Shown here piece by piece: positions 38,635-47,700 of a stretch of DNA of 64,000 bases. The DNA is from Spirochaetota bacterium (GTDB lineage: Bacteria; Spirochaetota; Brachyspiria; Brachyspirales; JACRPF01). The DNA is taken from NCBI GenBank assembly GCA_016214035.1, contig JACRPF010000002.1:1-64000 (forward strand), in the 5' to 3' direction. A program made the translations under genes and the position numbers. Within the stretch, counting starts at the first letter, position 1, and each line of letters starts with the position of its first letter. The notes under the pieces were generated by a model that was given only the letters and a program-made list of their open reading frames with translations, was not told where the DNA came from and searched no databases.

Positions 38635-40020
38635 TTACTTAGGCATTTTGCCGAGCATTGCGCATTCATCGGTGGATAGTTTTTTCCCGTTGATGGTGAT
38701 ATTAGTGAGGGTGACATTTTTATACCGATCGACGATAATGTCGCCGCCTGAGACGGTGATGTCGTTCGCCGAGAGCCCGGCCTTATCCGGTTTTGTAAGA
38801 TCGTTTGCGTAAAAGCCCAGAGACGCGTTGCTTACGTTAACGGTGTCCAATGTACATTGCTGTGCGGTCGCCACACGGATTCGGCGGTTCACTGACAGGA
38901 CATTTGATACAGTAACCCCGGCGCAGCGGAACAAATGCATGCCGTCATTGCCGCAGTCGACAGCGGTGATGTCGTTTGCGGTAATTCCATAGCGCCAGAA
39001 CCGTTCATCGCCGATGAGCGGTTCATTGAAATTCCATACGAAAAATCCCGTATTAACGCGGCGTGCATATAATCCGTTGATATGTATACCGCGTGAAGCT
39101 AGATATGTCCAGCTGAAACGGGAGCCGTCCTTACGGCCGCTGTCGCATATGATTCCGGATGATTTTCCATCAACACGTACGTTTGATATGGAAACATTTG
39201 ACGCGCCGGAAATCCGGATGCCGTTTGCTCGTCCGCCGATAGCGGTTATGTTTTCGGCATCTGAACCGCTGTTGTTCCATTCGCCGAGTGACGGCAGCAC
39301 ATAAGGTCCGCCGGTATAATGATTGGTTATTCCGTTCTCATCGTAATATGTTACGAATGCAAGTGTATCATCACCGTTCGATATACCGGTATGGTTTTTT
39401 ACATGAACCCTGCGGCAGGCGTTGAAATGAAGGCCGTCGGCGAGATTATTTTCAACATGAAAATAGTCAACGGTGACGTCAGAACAGCCCATCAATACAG
39501 CGCCGGTCTGCGGGCATTGTTCTGCACGGCAGTTGATCATGCGTACGTTTGCAATGGATTTCGCATCACCCGGATAGCCGAAGAAGTTAAAGCCGTCTCC
39601 TTTACTTCTGCTGGACGCACGAGTTTTCCAGCGTACTGTCACGTTTGAAATTACAATATTGCGGCACGCACCTTCAAAATGAATTCCGTGACCGCGGTCG
39701 CCTTTGCCATTTTCGGGGCTGAGATTGTCCATCAGCAGGACCGTTCCGGCATCAAAAATGATATTGATGTTTGTCGCGTCCTTGAAATAGATGCCGTCGC
39801 ATGCGCTGTTCTGTCTTGCGCAGCGGTATGTGCCTTTCGGAAAGTAGAGCGTGCCTCCTGTGGCTGCAATGGATGATGCCGCTTTGGTTATTGACGGCTG
39901 GTCATCGGTAATGCCGTCGCCGGCTGCGCCCTGTTCGCGAAGATTAACAACGAATGGTTCTATGGAAAATAGTGACGCCGCAAGCGTTGTGATGCAGATA
40001 CAAAAGGTTTTAAATGTCAT
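38635..40020 (-). CDS. exported right-handed beta-helix protein (pectate lyase / GH28-like)
   Basis: 461 residues. Start at 40020 because GGAGG lies six bases upstream; the ATG at 40026 touches that site. Signal peptide MTFKTFCICITTLAASLFS. The opening VNLREQGAAGDGITDDQPSITKAASSIAATGGTLYFPKGTY is the classic Pectate_lyase_3 / polygalacturonase-type beginning. Many beta-helix rungs follow (NIVISNVTVRWKTRASS, NVRMINCRAEQCPQTGAVLMGC, DVTVDYFHVENNLADGLHF, GNDGMHLFRCAGVTVSN). GDD in HTGISNGDDTLAF resembles the catalytic Asp pair of GH28, but the full GH28 set is not evident. Substrate unknown; probably part of one polysaccharide-degrading pathway with its neighbours. Confidence 0.85.
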   Translation of the reverse strand: MTFKTFCICITTLAASLFSIEPFVVNLREQGAAGDGITDDQPSITKAASSIAATGGTLYFPKGTYRCARQNSACDGIYFKDATNINIIFDAGTVLLMDNLSPENGKGDRGHGIHFEGACRNIVISNVTVRWKTRASSRSKGDGFNFFGYPGDAKSIANVRMINCRAEQCPQTGAVLMGCSDVTVDYFHVENNLADGLHFNACRRVHVKNHTGISNGDDTLAFVTYYDENGITNHYTGGPYVLPSLGEWNNSGSDAENITAIGGRANGIRISGASNVSISNVRVDGKSSGIICDSGRKDGSRFSWTYLASRGIHINGLYARRVNTGFFVWNFNEPLIGDERFWRYGITANDITAVDCGNDGMHLFRCAGVTVSNVLSVNRRIRVATAQQCTLDTVNVSNASLGFYANDLTKPDKAGLSANDITVSGGDIIVDRYKNVTLTNITINGKKLSTDECAMLGKMPK

Positions 40021-41164
40021 GATCATCCTCCGTGGAATATCGCTGAAAAGCTAAATGATATTTTTTATGAAGCGTATCGCCGTTCTGCCAGATACGCGGC
40101 ACTTCAATCCTGGTGCCGTTGACCGTTGCGCCGTTTATTTTTTCTATAAGCAGCTTGGCAGCCATCGACGCAAGCATATCGGTTTTTTTCAGCATACCGC
40201 TGATTGATTTTCTGGTGAGTAGTTTCATGTAGTCACCGCCCTCCGACAGCCCGACGATGGAAACCTGATCCGGTATTTTTATACCGCGTTCCGTGAGCGC
40301 GAGATACGTGCCGGCCGAGGCATAATCATTGATGCAGAAAAAACATTCCGGAAGTGTGTTTGCGTCAAGAAAACGGTTTACCTGGTTATATGCTATCATA
40401 TGAGGCGAGTTTCGAAACTCAAATGCCTGGCGTTGTTCTTCCTGGGTTCGGGATTCCGTCGTACTGCCGACCGTGGTGATTATACTGTGCTCTGAATATC
40501 CGGCTTTTAAAACCGATGCGGCAATATAGGAACCGAGATGGGATATTTCAGTTCCAAGCACAACAAAAGCAGCTTTGTTTATTCCTGTATTTTTGATAGA
40601 AATAAACATTTCGTCGAATGCGTTTTCATCATTCGAATAAACATAATCAAACTGTTTGCCGAAAATCGGATAACCGATAAACACCGATGGAATACCTTTT
40701 CTTCTTAAAGCAGAAGCGGCGTCAAAGCTCCGCTGCCACGACTGTATCAATATTCCGCCAACTGCGGCAGGATCGAGTTCTTCTATGTATCGCGTATGAA
40801 GCGCGGAATCAAACCTTGCTTCTTTCAATATTAAAGAGTATCCGCGTTCACTGAGCGCATTTTCAACAGCGGCAATTGATTGTAACGCGTAATAGCCCTG
40901 TAAGGTATCTATAAGAAATGTTATCGTATGAGGTGCACTCGCTGATAATTTTTGAAGGCTGACAAAACTTCCTTTGCCATGCACGGAATATATTAATCCT
41001 GAATGCTGTAATTCCTGGGTTACACGACGTATTGTTATCAGGCTTACTTTATAAATTGCAGCAAGTGATTTTTCAGAGGGCAGTTTTTCATCTGCTTTAT
41101 ACTTCCCCGCGGCTATGTCCGCGGATATTTTTTTAATTATTGTGTTGTATAAATTATGTTTCAT
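40010..41164 (-). CDS. GntR-type DNA-binding / LacI-type sensor transcriptional regulator (AraR-like)
   Basis: 384 residues. An N-terminal GntR winged helix (1-70: DIAAGKYKADEKLPSEKSLAAIYKVSLITIRRVTQELQHSGLIYSVHGKGSFV) is joined to a LacI/periplasmic-binding-protein sensor (about 78-370: ITFLIDTLQGYY, GGILIQSWQR, NDYASAGTYLALTERGIKIPDQVSIVGLSEG). This architecture is that of AraR-like repressors that respond to sugars. As the first gene of the glycosidase operon it is probably autoregulated and senses a breakdown product. Its 3' end overlaps the beta-helix gene by 11 bases. The mRNA leader is about 22 bases without a Shine-Dalgarno site. Base composition is more AT-rich than the flanking genes. 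Confidence 0.92.
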   Translation of the reverse strand: MKHNLYNTIIKKISADIAAGKYKADEKLPSEKSLAAIYKVSLITIRRVTQELQHSGLIYSVHGKGSFVSLQKLSASAPHTITFLIDTLQGYYALQSIAAVENALSERGYSLILKEARFDSALHTRYIEELDPAAVGGILIQSWQRSFDAASALRRKGIPSVFIGYPIFGKQFDYVYSNDENAFDEMFISIKNTGINKAAFVVLGTEISHLGSYIAASVLKAGYSEHSIITTVGSTTESRTQEEQRQAFEFRNSPHMIAYNQVNRFLDANTLPECFFCINDYASAGTYLALTERGIKIPDQVSIVGLSEGGDYMKLLTRKSISGMLKKTDMLASMAAKLLIEKINGATVNGTRIEVPRIWQNGDTLHKKYHLAFQRYSTEDDHDI

Positions 41165-41175
41165 ATTAATATAAG

Positions 41176-41187
41176 TACATATATGTA
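41176..41187. promoter_or_regulatory. palindromic operator at the regulator transcription start
   Basis: TACATATATGTA is a perfect 12-base palindrome that covers the predicted start point (about 41186) of the regulator promoter. Its position suits repression by the encoded GntR-LacI hybrid. The region is AT-rich, so chance is not excluded. Confidence 0.5.
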
Positions 41188-41192
41188 GTTAT

Positions 41193-41221
41193 ATTATAAT
41201 CGAGTATTTTTATTTTGTCAA
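41193..41221 (-). promoter_or_regulatory. consensus promoter of the polysaccharide operon
   Basis: On the minus strand: TTGACA (41221-41216), a 17-base spacer and TATAAT (41198-41193), identical to the sigma70 consensus in both boxes. It should be very active unless repressed. Confidence 0.88.
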
Positions 41222-41231
41222 GCTTCCATCT

Positions 41232-41268
41232 ATCAGTTCCGAATTAAAATTATTTTTAATTTTCTGAT
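41232..41268. other. compound hairpin in the AT-rich divergent region
   Basis: Inner arms AATTAAAA (41242-41249) and TTTTAATT (41254-41261) with a TTAT loop are enclosed by outer arms ATCAG (41232-41236) and CTGAT (41264-41268). It lies just upstream of the regulator -35. Apart from this, the operator and the promoters, 41165-41728 is strikingly AT-rich and contains no gene that I can support. Confidence 0.35.
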
Positions 41269-41627
41269 GCTGAATATTATTCAAGTCTTTGTTTGTATTA
41301 AAAATATATTAAAATATTCGATATGTGTACGTTAACGCATTCATGTAACATAACACTATTATCACATTTGGGGACTAAACCAAGAAAAAAATTGGCTGCT
41401 GGCCAGAAAGTAATGGTTTGCTTTTTATAACAATAAATCCGGAAGCATGTCATTTTTTGAAAATATGCCTGATTTTTAATGGATTTTCACAATATTAGCA
41501 AATATGTTCAAAAATGGCTTAAAAATCAAGTTATTTGCTTACGAAAATGAATTCTCGTGAAATCATGATAGGTGGTGCCATGAAAAACAAAATTCACTAT
41601 TTTTCTATTAATTTGTTATATATTTTG

Positions 41628-41655
41628 TTGAAAAATGTTAAAACTATTTTATATT
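41628..41655 (+). promoter_or_regulatory. probable promoter of the giant surface-protein gene
   Basis: TTGAAA (41628-41633), a 16-base spacer, TATATT (41650-41655); start point about 41662. Boxes of this quality are easy to find by chance in such AT-rich DNA. Confidence 0.45.
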
Positions 41656-41681
41656 TAATAGGGAGAATGGACGATAATTAA

Positions 41682-41712
41682 GCGGTTTATAGTGAGTTCA
41701 AATCACTGCCGC
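41682..41712 (+). promoter_or_regulatory. hairpin in the leader of the giant gene
   Basis: Inner stem AGTGA (41691-41695) with TCACT (41703-41707) and a 7-base loop; outer stem GCGG (41682-41685) with CCGC (41709-41712) across an asymmetric internal loop. It ends 8 bases before the AGGAG site of the 41729 ATG, so it could affect ribosome access. Confidence 0.4.
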
Positions 41713-41728
41713 AATTTAGAAGGAGCCG

Positions 41729-44700
41729 ATGCTGACATTGATGTTCGACACGATAATACGGGCGTTGCCTTCATCGTCTAGGAGAGACTGCAGTCATAAT
41801 CATAATCGGGCACAAATCAATGAAAACGTTTTCATTGCAACTGTTTGTAAAAAAATTATTCTTGTAATATCACTGATGTTGTCAGGGTTGATTGCAGTTC
41901 ATGCTCAAACCATAACGTTGACCGTTGCACCGACAACAAATTTTTCAAAAGCAACTAATATTTCAAACGATTATCAGAACGTACGGATGATGCATTTTGC
42001 TGTTATTCATCCGGGCGGAAGTGAGGCGGTTACTATTACCGCTTTCGCATTCAGCGCATCCGGCAGGGGAGACGAATCACTTGATGTTTCTGCAGTGAAA
42101 TTATACCGTGACAATAATAACAACGGCGTTTATGACGGCGGTGATATCCAGATTGGCAGCGCGCAGTCATTTTCAATTGATGACGGCGATGTTTATTTTC
42201 TTGGAGCAAGTGAGACGGTATCAGCAGGTTCCACGAATTATTACCTGTTGGTATATGATTTTGCGGGGACCGGTCTTGATGGATCCTCATATATGGCGAG
42301 GATAAACACTTTGACAGCATCCGGTTCTTTGAGCGGAACAGTGATTACTGTACACGGTCTCCCGGCAACAGGTACCGGTGCGAGCATCAATGCCGATGGA
42401 ATTGGGCCCTCGTTTTACCAAGGACTTCCGTTTGCCTCGGCAAATCCTGCTTTTGTTCCAACGAATCTAACATTGAATATCAATACCGATGAACCCGTTT
42501 TCTCGGGCGGCCTCATTGCAGTGACAAATTTTTCAAGTGGCACCGGGACAAATCTGGTGGTCGGCGCAACGGTTACGATAGCGACGTGTAGTATCTCTGC
42601 GGGCCGATATGATGTGTCTGTATCGAATGCAACACCAGAAGTTCGGGATAATTGCTCAGTGTATAACAGTACACCAGGCGAGACATTTCAAAATCACGGT
42701 ATAGTGACAATGAGCTATCTCGTTTCAGCTGCAAATATCAATGACGGGACCGTATACTTCAAAATAGCATCGAACCGGTGGGCGAGCAATCTGGTTCTGA
42801 TGTATGAGACAAATATCGGAAATTTGAATAGTGGCGGTGTATGGTCGAATTTTATCACACCGGCATGGGAAGTTTTTCCGGGCAACATGGTAGGATATTT
42901 TGAGGATGACAACAATACTTCGAAATTCATGTCATTCGGTACTCCCGGAAGTTGTGATAGGTACTATCGTGCAGTTCCGAATCATACAGGAACACAATTG
43001 TTCACAGGCGAGACTGGACTTGCGCCATGCGTATATGCTGAGGGGTATGCTGTCGCTGATTATTATTCTCCGGTATATGATACGATAACCGGCGGTTCAA
43101 ATTATTACAGAATTCTCTGGTCGGAAGTTTCAAATAACGGCCAGGTTCAAGTGTCGTTGCGATGTGCAAATAACACCAACATGACTTCATCCAGCGGATG
43201 GACTAATGTTACGAACGGGATGTACCTCACCAATGTGACGGCACTCAGTAATCGCTTTCTGCAATACCGGATAACGTTATATGCCTCTACAAACGGTGAG
43301 GAATCGCCTGAAGTTTCATACCTGCGTATCCTGTATAACGTTACAAACCGTCCGGTTGTCAGTGTGACACAATCCAATTATGCAAATAGCGCAATAACAA
43401 ATTATCAATTCGTTTATTCAAATGCTGTATCGCAGCAATATTTCTCATTTACCAATACTCTTCGGTCCGGATATAATGGCGATCTGCTTATTTATTCTTC
43501 AGGTTTTGATATAAGCGGTAATCTTACTACGAATCAATATGTCGGCAGTATGGTCGTAGACGGTTTAACACCGGATGTCAGCAATATAACCTGCTGGCAG
43601 AATGCCAATTTTACCGGCATAATCACGAACGGCGTTTTGAATTATGATAATCTTGTTTCATACAGATTTTACAGTACCAATACGGCATCCGCGCAGCGAT
43701 TTTACTATGTATACACAAACAACGCTTCGGTAACTGTTGATGCAACGATGACGTCGACCACAAATAATTATCTGCTCAATCAGAATTTGACCGCTGGCAC
43801 CAATTATTTCATCGTACGTGCACGTAACGAGGTTGGTACCTGGGGGAGCCAGTTTGTTTTTACCAATGTATACACGGCGCCGCCGTTTTATGTTGATATC
43901 GGTGCCAATACACCGCCGGACCGATATGTTGTAAATAATGCCAATAACGTAGTGCTCATGCAGCTTCGCATGCAGGCGGGTGCCGTTGGGTATCATGTTT
44001 TTTATTTGAAATTCAAGGCGAACGGTACGTTGAATGATGTGTCGGATTTTTCGTTCAACAGTCTGAAATTATTCCTTGATGACGGCAACGGTGTATTTGA
44101 CGGAAGCGAACCGCTTTTATGCGGTGACCGCGCATTCACCGCTGACGACGGGTACGTTACGTTTGATAATTTTACGAACACTATTTCGGCAAATGCTGAG
44201 ACGAATATTTTCATTGTCGGCAGTCTTTCCGGCACCGCAGCTAGCAATAAGACTTTTTATCTCAGTTTTGAAGGTGTCAACGCCATGTCGAATATTGCGG
44301 TGGATAATGCAGCTACCAATGTGTTCACCGGAATACCCGTGTATGCGAATACCAACATTATAACGCTGCTCGGTACCATTTACGCAAATTATGGTCCGCA
44401 AAATCCATCACAAAGTATTATCAACCCCGATGATCAAAATGTACCGATGCTGCAGATGGCGTTGGGCGCTGGACCCGAAGAGGATGTTGATATTACATCC
44501 ATTACGATCAGCGCAAACGGAAGCGGTGATGACATGAATCATATTGCTGTAAACGGGGTAAGGTTAGTCAATGATGTGAACACCAATGGCATTTATGATG
44601 CGGGAGACGTCCCGGTGAGCGGCGGGCAGACCTATTCTGCTGATAATGGCAGCATAAGTTTTACCGGGTTGAATCTGCTGACTTCAGCCGGAACTACCAA

Positions 44701-47700
44701 TTATCTGCTGGTGGTGTATGACTTCAAAGGAACGGCTCCGAGCCAGGCAGATTTTCAAATGCAGGTGAATTCGGTCAGCGGAACCGGAATAAATTCTTCC
44801 GGCAGCGTGTCCGCATCAGGCACACCGCTTATAGGTTCCAAAAAAGTGGTGTTACTCGATCTGACCGGACCGCAATATTTTACCGGAACTCCGTTTGTTA
44901 CACCGGCGTTTGTTACAAACACGAATGTCATCATCAGCATAATTCCCGATGAGAATACCTATACCGGCGGGACGAATTATACCGACGTTCTTTTTACGAA
45001 AGGGACAGGAACCAACGTGAATCGTGTCGACAACAATCTTGTTATGACATTATTAAGTATTTTTGCGGGGAATACGAATACAATTGGATTGGCTAATTCA
45101 GGAAATAATAACTATACATATCTAAACAATGGGACTGCTGCGAAGTTTCAGTCACATGGTGTTGTTACAAAATATATCGGAATGACCGGAAGAACAGCGA
45201 ACAGAACTATGTATATATCAGTGTCCACCAACAGGACCGATCTCGGCGCTAATTTTTGGCAGGGATACGGTGTCCGTGCGATTTCTGCACCGGCTGTCAA
45301 TACATCGTACAGTCTATCAAATTTGAGTATTGCGGTGAAATCGAACGATGGTGTATATATCAATCCCAGAAATACGCGTGCACGGATAAACACAACTACG
45401 TATGGAAGCGGATTCCGGTCATATATAGGGAATGCATCAACTGCTGCGGTTGATTATACCGTTAATACTCCCGGTGTTGCAGCTATGGTGTATGTGGGAG
45501 CCGTCGGATACGCCACCGCAATATTCTATTCAACAAACATGCCGTTTGCCACAGGATTTTCAAATGCGTTACGCATGACATGGTCGAATGACGTTACCGG
45601 AGGCGGGACCATAACCATGCGTGTTCGTGGAGCCGATACGCTTGTTAATCTAGCATCGGCAACCTGGTATACCGTAAACAAAAACTCAACACCGAATGCG
45701 CTGACGAATGCAGCTATACGATATGTGCAGTATGAGGCGGCATTTACAGCTGCAGCCCCAGAAGGCGGAACAGTCTCGCCGAAATTGGTCTCTTTCTCAA
45801 TTGATTACGGCTGGAAGAATTATCCAATAGTATACACCGTTCAACCCGGCGGAAAGACCAATTATGCCACGTATCAAACGGGCAGCGGAACGGGGACGTT
45901 TACGTTCACCAATAATATAGCCGATACCAACGGTGCTGTTGATGTCTACGCTACCGCACGTGATTATTACGGTAACTGGGCATCAAATGTATATGTGGGG
46001 ACGTTCATATACGATCGTTCACAGCCGAATATTACCAATCTGAAGTGTTATACATCACCGTCATATTCATTTGAAATATCAAATAATGCTCTGTTTTATG
46101 ATGAAATAGTCAGTTTTAATGTTAGTAACAAGGTTGATTCTCCTTCGGGGGTATACTATTATTATACACTCGACGGAAATCCGGATACGAACAGCATATC
46201 AAACGCACTGGCAACATATTCGACAAACACTTCAATAAACGATATCGGATTGCCGGAAGGTACCAATTATTTCCATGTACGCGCAAGAACGTTCTACGGG
46301 ATCTGGGGAAATGAGGCCGTTTTCACTAATATTTTCAAACGCCCAGCACTGAGCATTGATGCCGGCAGCGCCAATCCTCCTGCAACCAATGTGATCATCG
46401 GCACCGGAGATGTAGCCGTGCTGCAGATGCGTCTGCGTGCGGGTCCGGCATCGGGTATTATTGTCTCAAATCTATCTTTTACCGCGGCGGGGAGCGCGCA
46501 TGATGTGAACGATATTTCTTTAATCCGGATATATGATGATAACGGGAACGGTATACTTGACGCCGGCGATACATTACTTGCATCCAATGTATATAACGCA
46601 GATAATGGCCTGGTGACATTCACCAATTTAAATTATACGTTTGCGGCAAATCAAACACGGTATCTCACGCTTATATATGATACCAAGACGACAGCAACTA
46701 TCGGCAGTACCTTTTTTGCAGGTATAACCAATCTTTCAAGTATCGTTGCTTGGCCGCCTGATTACAGCGATATCGTCTCAAATATCCAATACTTTCCGCT
46801 CTGGGGCAATACAAACACCTTTTTCCGTACGGCTGCAGTATCACTCTCCGCGGGTGCGAATAACCCGTCATCAACCAATGTTGCAAGCAATACAACCGAT
46901 CTTCTCATGCTGCAATTCACCGCAACAATGAATAACGGGGAATCGGTCAAGCTGTCGAATATCACCATCAGGGCAACGGGAACCGGCGATGATACATTCG
47001 ATGTTTCTGCAGCGAGCGTGCGTCTGTATTTTGACAATAATGCCAACGGCGCAATTGACGGCGGCGACACGTTGCTTGGGTCAGGTTCATATAATTCGAA
47101 CGACGGAGTTTTCAGCGTTCAGAACATAAACCGCACGTTGACACCGAATTCCGTGACGAATTTTATCGTTGTACAGAGCTTCAGCGGTAATGCTACGAAC
47201 GGCAAGTGGTTCAGAGTCTCGCTTGACACAAATACTGCTTTCACCGTATATGGTATGACAACAGGCAATCCAATTACCGTTTCCGGAGCCCCGGTGAGCG
47301 GCGGTACGGTGAATATCGGTGTTGATACCACGCCGCCGTATTTTTCCCCGTACGGTGGTTTTGTGAGTCTGGACCCGTCTCCGCTGACCAACAGTCTGTA
47401 TATCTATGTCCAGGTTGATGAAAAAGTGAAAAGCACGAACGGGCCGGGGGCAACGGTGACGAATTATCCGATCATCCGTGTCATACAGAGTAATGCATCA
47501 CAATGCACTACGAACACAGCCGTTTGGATATCCGGTCTCACCAACGGTCCATTTACGAACAGCTATGCTGTACAGAATTTCGACGGAAAGGCATATGTCT
47601 ATGCGGAAGGATACGACCTCGCGTCACCGTCGAACTGGACGAATATGCTTGTTGGTACATTTATGGTGGATGTAACATACCCAGCGTCATTTATAACTAA

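Noticed and set aside
41580-41681. 33-codon open frame with GGTGG in front of it
   Set aside because: Lies in very AT-rich DNA, overlaps the putative promoter of the giant gene and has no recognisable content.
41682-41712. T-arm-like sequence (GTTCAAA between paired arms) suggesting a tRNA 3' end
   Set aside because: With the loop in tRNA register the arm does not pair, and no acceptor, D or anticodon arms can be drawn upstream. It is kept only as a leader hairpin.
41820-41835. 16-base perfect palindrome ATGAAAACGTTTTCAT resembling a LacI-family operator
   Set aside because: About one such palindrome is expected by chance in 64 kb, it lies inside the transcribed region, and it contains the possible start codon. 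Not enough to call an operator.
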